Program-made: the position numbers and the translations under genes
DNA from: Bacteriovoracaceae bacterium UBA4573
Lineage (GTDB): Bacteria; Bdellovibrionota; UBA1018; UBA923
DNA length: 11,117 nt
Assembly: GCA_002387735.1 (NCBI GenBank)
Contig: DGKJ01000038.1
Coordinates: forward strand, 1 to 11,117
Direction: 5' to 3'
Shown here: one piece after another, positions 1 to 6,841 of the stretch
How the letters are laid out: each line of letters starts with the position of its first letter
Position numbering within the stretch: position 1 is the first letter of the stretch
Notes under the pieces: generated by a model
What the model saw: only the letters and a program-made list of their open reading frames with translations
What the model was told of the DNA's origin: nothing
Databases searched by the model: none

Positions 1-646
1 TGTCCATACCCATTGCGCGATTTTTTGAGTGAAAATAGAAATACAAAATTGTGCTCAAGATCGCAGAGAAAAAACACCAGACCGACATCAATGCCGCTTC
101 GGCGGCGAAATAGGTTGCGACCACGCCTATGCCCAAGAGCCCAGAAAAAGTTTTAAGAAGGCGGTTTTTTGCCAACAGCCCCGCGCCGACAACTACCACT
201 GAGTATATTGCGACAATCGTATAAAAATGCGGAACTTTTGGTTCGTAATCGAGATGTCCGCCCTTTGGTACGCAACTGGCTACTGCGGCGATTGAGGGTA
301 GGTAATAAAGTAAATAGGCCACGACGGCTAGCCCGAGGCCTATTCCAAATCGCATCTTTTTTCTTCGTGAACTATCTTGTTCGACTAGATAAAAAGCGAT
401 CGGCACCAAAACCGGCCAGAGCATGGTCGCAAATAATAGAAATACTTTTACTGCCACGGAGTGTAGAAGGCCGCCCGTTGGCAAAGTCAGCCAGACGATG
501 CCTTCTGATGCCTGCTGAACTGAAAAACAGACGGGAATAAGCGCGAGAGGTAGTTCGCGGATTGTTGGTTTTTTTAGCAACGTCGCAGCACCAACCGCGC
601 CAATACCAGCACTCGCTAGAAAACTCGCATTTGCGCTAAAACACAT
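1..646 (-). CDS. DUF6629-type integral membrane protein (3' end cut by window edge)
   Basis: An uninterrupted reading frame of 215 codons runs from an ATG at 646 off the left edge; the stop lies outside the window. A good ribosome binding site (AGAGGAAG) sits just upstream. The protein begins MCFSANASF, close to the MCFSAT(A/S)xF opening I associate with the DUF6629 family. It also has the family-like stretch FSVQQASEGIVWL at about 41-53 and a late SVWCFFSAILS at about 188-198. About seven hydrophobic helices are visible, roughly at residues 8-26, 34-52, 66-88, 100-120, 142-160, 168-185 and 188-206, so it should be an inner-membrane protein. The family is usually a little over 200 residues, so only the extreme C-terminus is probably missing. 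Function is unknown. It is separated by 151 bp and a likely terminator from the gene upstream, so it is probably transcribed on its own. Confidence 0.82.
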   Translation of the reverse strand, partial: MCFSANASFLASAGIGAVGAATLLKKPTIRELPLALIPVCFSVQQASEGIVWLTLPTGGLLHSVAVKVFLLFATMLWPVLVPIAFYLVEQDSSRRKKMRFGIGLGLAVVAYLLYYLPSIAAVASCVPKGGHLDYEPKVPHFYTIVAIYSVVVVGAGLLAKNRLLKTFSGLLGIGVVATYFAAEAALMSVWCFFSAILSTILYFYFHSKNRAMGMD

Positions 647-771
647 AGCTTCCTCTTTCTCTAGGTAATCTCGGCTAAAGTTTGGAATTACTTTAGAGTT
701 TGGCGTTAGGCGCTAAAGGTATTCGGGATCCTGTGGTCGACGCTGAAGGTCCAGGTATTTACAGAAGTTTC

Positions 772-797
772 AAAAGAACCCGCCAAAAGCGCGGCGG
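772..797 (-). terminator. Putative rho-independent terminator of the four-gene envelope operon
   Basis: Immediately after the TAG stop of the last gene, the minus strand reads CCGCC, an 8-base loop (gcgctttt), GGCGG, then G and TTCTTTT. The stem is 5 bp plus a possible closing G·U pair. The T tract is interrupted by one C, so efficiency is uncertain. Confidence 0.5.
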
Positions 798-1979
798 CTA
801 CTCGCCGATAATATCGTAAATGACTTCTGTCCAAAATAAATCCGGCGCACTGGGCATTTTGCAACGCTTTTTCACATCGGAATTATTTGCTAACAAGCAC
901 TCGGCGTGTCTATTTTGAAGCTCTTCGATGTGGTCTGTAAGCAGAGGTAACTCTTCGCTGGCGCTGATGAGATTTTCTTTCTTAAAATTTAGACGGCGCT
1001 CGTCGTTTATATTATTCAAAAATTTCGTAACCACTCCATTCATGAGTTCAGCATTTCTGTAGGCCCACACAATGTCGAGTAGAGCCTTAGTTTTTTTTTC
1101 GCCGATGAGGTCAGAGTAGCGATCGTCGAGCCTCGGGTCGATATGGGTCGTATAAAATCGTACGGGTGCTGAGTTATCTACGGTGAAACCTGAAATAAAT
1201 TTTTGCAATCCATCAGCGATTTCGTCTAGTCGTTCACCACGGCGAACCATATTTTGAACTACTTTATCTAGATCGGAAATCCCATTGCCGCCCACTGCGA
1301 AAAGCTGTGCGCGAACTTCATTGTTTGTTGATTTGTCGCGATATTCTGCTTCGAACATAGCTTTTGCCTTCGCACCGATACCCGCCACACTTTTTCCGCC
1401 GCTTCCGGTAATTTTTAGTTTCGAAATGAGTTCGCTACTTGCATTCTCAATGGTAATAACAACTGCTACGGTAGCGCCGCGGACTTCGGTGGTCACGAGG
1501 CGGGAACCACAGAACGTTCTGAATTGGTTAAACTGTTTCTTGTCCAACATTTCGGCGTATTCAGGCAATAGAACAGGCTTTTTTAAAAATAGTCTACCGT
1601 ATTCCGTACTTGCTTTCACGACCACGGAAACGCTGCGTTTATCTAGGGTATATGTGTTGTCGAAGTCGAACTGGGTATTTGCCGAAAAAAATAAGAGGTT
1701 TGCATCTATATTTGTATCGTAGTTTAAGATTGCCGTAATATTACGAGTATTTTCAAGTACTTCAATTGAGGCTGTCGTTTTTAGCGCGCCCTCTGTTTTT
1801 TTGTTCGGTTCAGGGAAGTCAAAACATATTCGCTTTTCTTCGTTTGGCTGCGCCGGATCTAGTCCTTTTCCAAGAGTAAGAGTGCTCGTCGGATGAAAGT
1901 AGTACGTATAGTCGTTAAGCGACTTCGCACTTGTGTTGAAGGCATAGAACAATCCAGCAAGCAGTGTTAAATATTTCAC
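798..1979 (-). CDS. Secreted protein, possible MACPF/CDC-like pore-forming fold
   Basis: 393 residues. The start is GTG at 1979, 7 bases after a GGAG ribosome binding site, and overlaps the upstream stop codon as GTGA, which suggests coupled translation. A signal peptide is clear (about 1-18, ending NTSA before KSL), so the protein is exported. No family is obvious at first sight. However, residues 157-169 (CGSRLVTTEVRGA) fit the spacing of the MACPF signature [YW]-G-[TS]-H-[FY]-x6-G-G, keeping G158, S159 and G168 but not the aromatic, the His or the second Gly. A leucine/proline stretch (about 136-145) precedes it, as in MACPF domains. A long alternating polar/hydrophobic region follows, then a GG at 230-231 and a VRFYTT strand at about 273-278 that recalls the core sheet of the cholesterol-dependent cytolysins. 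The C-terminal 100 residues look helical, with a Cys pair at 361 and 373. The fold call is inference; otherwise this is an exported protein of unknown function. Confidence 0.8.
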   Translation of the reverse strand: MKYLTLLAGLFYAFNTSAKSLNDYTYYFHPTSTLTLGKGLDPAQPNEEKRICFDFPEPNKKTEGALKTTASIEVLENTRNITAILNYDTNIDANLLFFSANTQFDFDNTYTLDKRSVSVVVKASTEYGRLFLKKPVLLPEYAEMLDKKQFNQFRTFCGSRLVTTEVRGATVAVVITIENASSELISKLKITGSGGKSVAGIGAKAKAMFEAEYRDKSTNNEVRAQLFAVGGNGISDLDKVVQNMVRRGERLDEIADGLQKFISGFTVDNSAPVRFYTTHIDPRLDDRYSDLIGEKKTKALLDIVWAYRNAELMNGVVTKFLNNINDERRLNFKKENLISASEELPLLTDHIEELQNRHAECLLANNSDVKKRCKMPSAPDLFWTEVIYDIIGE

Positions 1980-2710
1980 GATTGAACTCCTAATTTTTTT
2001 ACTTGAACAACGCTTTGCAAAAACTTTTCGACTCTTGGTTGTGTGTTCTTAAGTTTACTCAAAACCTCTTTTGCTCGTTTTGGATCTGTTTCATAGAGGG
2101 TTTTAAATAACTCAATACGGTCTCCCAGTTTCGATTTTTGAAGGCGCGCGTTCTTAACGTCGCCCTCAAGTGGGTTTGATATTAAATCGTCGACAAGCTG
2201 TAATAGAAACCGATCGTTACCATGCGTCAGCCGTAGCGCGAAGCTAAGATAGTCAACCGCAAGAAAACGAGCATGCTCTGAGTTCCGATCTAATTGAGAA
2301 GTGTTCAGTACTTCTGCGGAATCGGCCATAAGTACCCGATCCTGTGCTGCGCGCGCGAGGTATGTTACGTCCCCAGGAGACAATATCATTTTTTTTCTCG
2401 CGTTCAGGAATGGCTGAGAATGTATTAAAAATTGATCGATGATTTCATTGGCAGTTTTCTTTGGTGTATACAGCGCGTCGGATTCATAGTGAACCGATTC
2501 AGATTCATCGCGAGATGAGTATGCATCGATTGTATTTGCGGTGGACAACCGTGGTGAACTTACATTGACTTCAGCTGCTCGCTTATTTATCGCATTTACA
2601 CGAGACGTTTGTGATAGTTGTGTGTGTGTTGTTACAATTCGCGCGACCACCAACACGAGTAGAATGCATAGCCAGAATACTTTTTTGCGCAAGATTAATT
2701 CGATTTTCAT
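1976..2710 (-). CDS. Single-pass membrane-anchored helical protein, unknown function
   Basis: 244 residues. The ATG at 2710 overlaps the stop of the upstream lipoprotein gene by 4 bases (ATGA), and its own stop overlaps the next GTG by 4 bases, so it sits in the middle of a translationally coupled set. The N-terminus has positive charges (K2, R8, K9, K10) followed by one hydrophobic helix at about 11-27 (VFWLCILLVLVVARIV). This predicts an uncleaved inner-membrane anchor with the rest in the periplasm. Residues about 30-85 are polar, Ser/Thr-rich and probably disordered. Residues about 86-240 look almost entirely helical and amphipathic. No catalytic motif is seen and I do not recognise a family. 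Its position between a lipoprotein and a secreted protein suggests a structural or scaffolding partner, but that is inference. Confidence 0.85.
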   Translation of the reverse strand: MKIELILRKKVFWLCILLVLVVARIVTTHTQLSQTSRVNAINKRAAEVNVSSPRLSTANTIDAYSSRDESESVHYESDALYTPKKTANEIIDQFLIHSQPFLNARKKMILSPGDVTYLARAAQDRVLMADSAEVLNTSQLDRNSEHARFLAVDYLSFALRLTHGNDRFLLQLVDDLISNPLEGDVKNARLQKSKLGDRIELFKTLYETDPKRAKEVLSKLKNTQPRVEKFLQSVVQVKKLGVQS

Positions 2711-4917
2711 TTAATCACCCCTGCATCCAAGAGCAACTTCAACTTAACAGCAGCAATATGACATTCTTGCACACTGGAACCACAGAATACGTTTTGCAGC
2801 ACCGTTTTTGTTGTGTCTCTATCGGTAACGTCTTTATTTTGGCGTCGCGCAGTTTCGAGGTACATTGCTATTTGATGCGATCTTTGTTCATCAAGAATAC
2901 CTCCAGCGCGAACGTCGAGTGGTTGTTCAGCGTTGGGAATATGTGCGCCAAGGAGGATCGCCATTCGCAGCGAGCGAGCATCTAATTCGGGAAACGCCCT
3001 GCCTATTTCTGCCACTACGCGGGCTACTGTCACAGCAGCAAATGATTCGTACACTGACCACTCGCCCCCTTTTGGCGCAGCGATGTCGGCATATTCGTTT
3101 CCGAAGTTTGAGTACCTATCGATTTCGTGATTGTCTGAAGCCGCGACGACTAAACCGGTTCCAGTATTCGCAAGGGCATTTTGGGGGCATCGAAGCCTCG
3201 ATGGATTTCGCTCGCCATTACTACCGGCATCTACTACCCAAACTATGTTCGGGTCGCTCAAAGCCTTGTGATATTTCGAACTACAGATTTCCCGTGTCAT
3301 TTCCTGGGAGTTCATTACGAGCACGGTACGGAGTCCGTCATGGGTCGCGCTCGGTGCCCACCTGAGAAATGAGTTTGTAGAAAAACATTGAGTTTCGGTC
3401 ATTGGAAGAAGAGTGAGGCTCTTATTCTCGGCTACGATTTTTTCTAACATGGCGGATTGGTGCGTCCACCAAGTGTAGCCATCTGGCCCCAGTGCAAACA
3501 AATTTGTCCTAGGGTCGCGGTAGGCTAAATTTTGACCTGGGGAGTAATCAGCCAATGTCAGTTGATCTAAGAAACCCGCTTGTTTTAATAAGGACATATT
3601 CCAGCGATGCTGACAGACGCCCATCAACGGAGGTTGGAGATTCGTATCTCTTCCTGATGGGCTGTTGTATGTGATTTTGCTAGGCCGATTACTTTGTACG
3701 GCACTATTCATACTGTGAGTACCCAACTGGGTCCAAGAGCGATCGTAAAACGTATAGGAACTCCCTTCGTCGTCACGTAACATTATGAATGAAACCCCCT
3801 GCCCGGCGTTAAGGGCAAGAACGGCGGCAGGTTGTGATTGTTTTGGTTCAAAAATATATATAACTTCGCGTTCAAGATTACCTAAAACGTACATTCGTGA
3901 AAGCTTCACGGTATATCGCGAGGGTACAAACGTAGAATTCGTCGCCAGCGTCTGCATGATAAAACACTTTTCCGCGCATCCAGCGAGAGAACCAAAAGTG
4001 TACGTAGCTTGTACAAGTGAACTGCTGTTGTGTTTTAAGTAGGCGCGATAGGCACCCAACGAAACACGTTGAAGCTCTGAAAGTGCGCTTTCATCGGGGT
4101 TTGTTGCTGCAATAGAAAAAAACCTCGATCGATCGTCAGGTGCCATCGCACCTATTTCCGTTCGATCGCCTAAAGCCGCGCCAAGGTATTGCGCCTGTGG
4201 TTCGTAAATCGGCACAAAATCTATCTCAAATTCACTTTTATAACGAACTGAGTTCGTGCGGGTGTTGGCTATTGACTCGTACAGGTCAGCAAGCGAAAGC
4301 TTTGACTGAAGGTCCATATCTACAAAGTAATCATCTTCGGAAAAAAAGAATCTACGGTTATTCAAAAATGATGTTCGAAAGTCGAGATCGCCCTTGAGAT
4401 ACTCCGAAATTGAAAATTTCGTCCCTTTTGACCGAACTAGCGCAGAAAAGGGGACTTCAGTAGTTGGAGTAATTGCTGCATTGGTGACCGTTTTAAACTC
4501 GTAGGCGCTTTGCGGGACCGTTGATAAAGCATAGTCGGCAGACCCCAGTATCCCGAGTTCGGCTGAGTTCTGTACACACCGGCCACTGCGATTTTCGCTT
4601 CGAAAATTCGAACCAAGGGGACATTCGCACGTTTTCCGAAGTTCGTTGAACTGACCTCCTGAAGCGGATTCACAAAGCTTTCTTAAACAGTAAAACGCCT
4701 GTTCGTTTGGAGGCAGTGCTTGTAAAAACGCAGTCGATTCACATTCTTGAGGGGTCTCGATATCGTAGAGTTTCGAAAAGCCTAAATCGAACTTCACCTC
4801 TGTCTTCGCTGGGGAAGAGGACGTTTCAGTTGGTGCGCTCTTTGAAACGCACCCGGTTTGCATAGATAACGACAAAATGCCTAACAGAATGTAAATGCGG
4901 CTATTTGGTTTTTTCAT
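2707..4917 (-). CDS. Lipoprotein with Cys-rich N-terminus and degenerate subtilisin (S8)-like C-terminal domain
   Basis: 736 residues from the ATG at 4917. The frame also opens at a TTG at 4929, but that codon overlaps the GGAG ribosome binding site (spacing 6 to the ATG), so the ATG is preferred. The N-terminus is a lipoprotein signal ending MQTGC (Cys23); Gln at -3 is unusual for a lipobox. Six Cys lie between about 59 and 114, with a C-x-C-P-x-G element resembling small EGF-like modules. A long unassigned middle follows. Residues about 500-670 track the back half of an S8 peptidase: a VLVMNS strand, VWVVDAGSNG where subtilases have the VAAAGN oxyanion loop, GLVVAASD, YSNFG, then ADIAAP, then ESFAAVTVA where subtilases have GTSMAAPHVA, which keeps the Ser (about 625). 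The expected HGTHVAG helix appears to read WWTHQSA (about 483-489) and no DTG is evident. It may therefore be a pseudo-protease. Stop overlaps the next gene by 4 bases. Confidence 0.82.
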   Translation of the reverse strand: MKKPNSRIYILLGILSLSMQTGCVSKSAPTETSSSPAKTEVKFDLGFSKLYDIETPQECESTAFLQALPPNEQAFYCLRKLCESASGGQFNELRKTCECPLGSNFRSENRSGRCVQNSAELGILGSADYALSTVPQSAYEFKTVTNAAITPTTEVPFSALVRSKGTKFSISEYLKGDLDFRTSFLNNRRFFFSEDDYFVDMDLQSKLSLADLYESIANTRTNSVRYKSEFEIDFVPIYEPQAQYLGAALGDRTEIGAMAPDDRSRFFSIAATNPDESALSELQRVSLGAYRAYLKHNSSSLVQATYTFGSLAGCAEKCFIMQTLATNSTFVPSRYTVKLSRMYVLGNLEREVIYIFEPKQSQPAAVLALNAGQGVSFIMLRDDEGSSYTFYDRSWTQLGTHSMNSAVQSNRPSKITYNSPSGRDTNLQPPLMGVCQHRWNMSLLKQAGFLDQLTLADYSPGQNLAYRDPRTNLFALGPDGYTWWTHQSAMLEKIVAENKSLTLLPMTETQCFSTNSFLRWAPSATHDGLRTVLVMNSQEMTREICSSKYHKALSDPNIVWVVDAGSNGERNPSRLRCPQNALANTGTGLVVAASDNHEIDRYSNFGNEYADIAAPKGGEWSVYESFAAVTVARVVAEIGRAFPELDARSLRMAILLGAHIPNAEQPLDVRAGGILDEQRSHQIAMYLETARRQNKDVTDRDTTKTVLQNVFCGSSVQECHIAAVKLKLLLDAGVIK

Positions 4918-4923
4918 ATATGA

Positions 4924-4927
4924 CTCC
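4924..4927 (-). promoter_or_regulatory. Ribosome binding site deciding the lipoprotein start
   Basis: GGAG lies 6 bases before the ATG at 4917. The in-frame upstream TTG at 4929 overlaps this GGAG, which argues against the longer reading MESYMKK and for a start at MKKPNS. Confidence 0.7.
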
Positions 4928-4939
4928 AATTTAAATAAA

Positions 4940-6133
4940 TTATCGCGATTCGAGTAGAGCGTACGGAAGGTTGTTTCGCATAATTACTCGGTTGAGGTAG
5001 ATGATTCCCTCATTTTGATAAAAGCTACTTCCGGTCAAAAGGCCTTCAGCGATTACAATATTATCGCTCGTAGAGTCGCTTGCGGCACGCACGTTGTGAA
5101 CTTTTCCGAAATAGGTGCCACCGGTGAGGTCAGTAATAGGGTCGGGGTTTCCGTCTACGGTTAATAATGCCTCTCCCAAATTTAACTGCTCAGCGTTTTT
5201 CATTTCGCCCGATGCTGTTAAAATGGGATGGTTTTTTGTAACGCGCAGGCGTTTACCAGAAAGTGTGCGAAGCTCGATGATTTCGTGCCATACGTCTTGA
5301 ATACTAGCTGTAAAGTGGCCGACTTGAGCGATTTTAAATGTTAACTTATCTAAAGTTGCATCAGGCGCTAGAGTTACAATTTCACTGACGCCGTCTTCCC
5401 GCGCGACCGCAATTTCTATATACCCCGACGGAAAAAGTACGCGTTGCTCAGGTGTATAGCAGGAGGCCTCACATATGCCTATGACGCCGTCGTCATGTGG
5501 CAGTCCCGCACAGTCTGCGTTTCGATCGGCGGGGGCGATAAAAGTGATTTGTGGCGTATAGGTGTATCCGACACCGGCTTTGATAATATCATCAATACGC
5601 GGAAGTGCTCCGAACGTAGGATAGTAAGGGTTGCCGCGTGGGCCGCGTTGGTTTTGGTTGGTTTTGAGCATGACTAATGCTGTTTCGTCGATTTCTTGCA
5701 GAAACCACTCGCGTGTTTTTGCGTCACTGCGCTCACCTATACAGCGAATTGCCCAGCTCATGCGCTCGGGCGCCTGGTTATTATCGAGACTGTCGGTTTC
5801 GCATCGCTGTGGTGTCCAAAACACGCTTGCAGACTTTAATACTTCACGTCCAAGTTTGCGTACTTCAGCTTCGAGTTGTCGTTGTTTTTCTGCTGTCTGA
5901 ATGTCTGAGTCATGTTGTTCTTTTTCTTTCTTTAAGCGCGCTTCGAGTTCACGTTGTGTACGTTGTGTTTTTCTTAGTTGCGCTTCGAGCGCTTCAAGGC
6001 GTTGCTTTTCTTTTTTGTTGCCTCGTTTTTTTCCAAGTGCGTGTACGTCCTCTAGCGATATAGTTATCGAAATTAAGACGGTTAATATGAAAGCTTGTGT
6101 AAAAAATCGATTGGTTATTAAACGAAAACGCAT
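4940..6133 (-). CDS. Exported coiled-coil protein with C-terminal Hint (Hedgehog/intein) autoprocessing domain
   Basis: 397 residues from ATG at 6133, with GGAG 9 bases upstream. A signal peptide of about 32 residues ends in VHA. Residues about 38-98 are a highly charged coiled coil rich in Lys, Glu and Gln. A globular part follows, including Cys111, Cys131, Cys208 and Cys221. The C-terminal part matches a Hint domain: it opens at Cys225 (SCYTPEQRVL), the position of the catalytic first Cys. It then has the block B segment LRVTKNHPIL with the T-x-x-H pair T299/H302, then GEMKNAEQLNLGEALLTVDG (about 309-328), and closes with VHNVRAAS and DNIVIAEGLLTG (about 345-368). The terminal His-Asn of inteins is replaced by Gly-Ser. 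In Hint families the Cys and TxxH drive an N-S acyl shift, so cleavage before Cys225 is plausible while full splicing is not. It is the first gene of the four-gene unit; the next ATG is 22 bases downstream. Confidence 0.85.
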   Translation of the reverse strand: MRFRLITNRFFTQAFILTVLISITISLEDVHALGKKRGNKKEKQRLEALEAQLRKTQRTQRELEARLKKEKEQHDSDIQTAEKQRQLEAEVRKLGREVLKSASVFWTPQRCETDSLDNNQAPERMSWAIRCIGERSDAKTREWFLQEIDETALVMLKTNQNQRGPRGNPYYPTFGALPRIDDIIKAGVGYTYTPQITFIAPADRNADCAGLPHDDGVIGICEASCYTPEQRVLFPSGYIEIAVAREDGVSEIVTLAPDATLDKLTFKIAQVGHFTASIQDVWHEIIELRTLSGKRLRVTKNHPILTASGEMKNAEQLNLGEALLTVDGNPDPITDLTGGTYFGKVHNVRAASDSTSDNIVIAEGLLTGSSFYQNEGIIYLNRVIMRNNLPYALLESR

Positions 6134-6439
6134 TTGCTAAATCTCCATTCTAATCTCATAGCTGGAATAGCAAAACGTAGGCCAATACCACTAAAGGGCG
6201 GTTTTACTGCCGACAGATGACGACTGTTCTGATTTGCGTACACCGATGTGTTCGCTTTTCCGGAAATTTAGAAGTGCTCTTGTTTACTAAAAAGATCGCC
6301 TACTTGGGAGATGCCATGAAAAACAACCGAACTTACACATGCATGGATGTGACGGGTGGACACAAACGCCTAGGAGCGGCCGCGATGGATTGCAAAGCGA
6401 TCTAGCGCGGCAAAACGGGCAGGATGCCTGATTTAGCGA
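6134..6439. other. 306-bp intergenic region upstream of the Hint-led operon
   Basis: This stretch must hold the promoter of the minus-strand operon starting at 6133 and the 3' end of the HPF transcript. I see no convincing -35/-10 pair. A TTGGCC and a TATGAG occur on the minus strand with 19-base spacing, which is poor. Short inverted repeats are present (ACAC/GTGT around 6240-6251; CACAT/ATGTG at 6336-6340 and 6347-6351). It also contains a possible small open frame on the plus strand, listed separately. Confidence 0.5.
6316..6405 (+). CDS. Possible small protein (29 aa), unsupported by homology
   Basis: An ATG at 6316 is preceded by GGGAG with 5-base spacing and opens a 29-codon frame ending in TAG. 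The product begins MKNNRTYTCMDVTGG and contains two Cys; it is hydrophilic with no signal or membrane segment. It lies on the strand opposite to all neighbours within 2 kb. The good ribosome binding site is the main support. I see no convincing promoter and no recognised family, so it may be chance. Confidence 0.2.
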   Translation: MKNNRTYTCMDVTGGHKRLGAAAMDCKAI

Positions 6440-6823
6440 CTACGGATATTTCTGCTGAGCCTCTTCGAGCTCCAACTTATACTTGGTCTTTTTCCGAGCT
6501 AAATTACGCGCCCTAACTCGCTCTCGATCACCGTAGCGATTTAGCTTTTCTAAAAGATGCTCCACTAAATCAGCCAGGGCGACATAAAGGTTCGAGTTCG
6601 ATTTTGAAACCGTAATGCCACGGTAACGCCCGTTAGGAACATGCAATTTTACAGTGAACAAATCGGGACCCGGCTTGTGCGGCGAATTTTCCATTTCTAA
6701 AGTCACGCGCACTCGCGAATCGTTTAGATCAGGAAACTTTTCTGCAATGGCCCCAATTCGCTCTAAAGTCGCTTCCCTAGCTAATTCCGATGGTTTCAAA
6801 TTTTTAAATTGAATTAGTATCAT
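6440..6823 (-). CDS. Short ribosome hibernation-promoting factor (HPF/RaiA, S30EA family)
   Basis: 127 residues from ATG at 6823 with a strong ribosome binding site (AAAGGAG). The protein follows the HPF/sigma-54 modulation fold: a first strand and long helix (residues about 1-30), then RVRVTLEMEN and LFTVKLHVPN strands, the GITVSKSNSNLYVALADLVEHLLEKLNRY segment that gives the second strand and helix (about 69-97), and a basic C-terminal tail (about 98-117). This family binds the 30S decoding channel of idle ribosomes and promotes hibernation in starvation or stress. At 127 residues it lacks the C-terminal dimerisation domain of long HPF, so it is of the short type. It lies 18 bases after the baeRF-like gene and should be co-transcribed with it, which supports a shared role on stalled or idle ribosomes. 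Confidence 0.85.
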   Translation of the reverse strand: MILIQFKNLKPSELAREATLERIGAIAEKFPDLNDSRVRVTLEMENSPHKPGPDLFTVKLHVPNGRYRGITVSKSNSNLYVALADLVEHLLEKLNRYGDRERVRARNLARKKTKYKLELEEAQQKYP

Positions 6824-6841
6824 AGTTGACTCCTTTTTTTA

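Noticed and set aside
169..540. Plus-strand open frame of 123 codons
   Set aside because: It lies opposite the DUF6629-type gene, which has a recognisable start, ribosome binding site and membrane segments; the plus-strand product is an Arg-rich shadow.
1285..1722. Plus-strand open frame of 145 codons
   Set aside because: Fully inside the minus-strand secreted protein gene, with no ribosome binding site and no recognisable product.
2611..3372. Several overlapping plus-strand frames of 60-166 codons
   Set aside because: They lie opposite the membrane-anchored and lipoprotein genes, overlap each other and have no recognisable domains.
4437..4673. Minus-strand frame of 78 codons
   Set aside because: Another frame of the lipoprotein gene over its Cys-rich region; no independent start signal.
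5631..6140. Plus-strand Cys/Leu-rich frames opposite the Hint gene
   Set aside because: They are the complement of the charged coiled-coil codons, which yields hydrophobic-looking but spurious translations.
6217..6315. Longer version of the small plus-strand frame, starting at 6217
   Set aside because: No ribosome binding site before that ATG; only the shorter start at 6316 has one.
6412..6428. Minus-strand hairpin GGCA-TCC-TGCC followed by CGTTTT after the HPF gene
   Set aside because: Stem of only 4 bp with a 3-base loop and a T4 run; too weak to call as a terminator.
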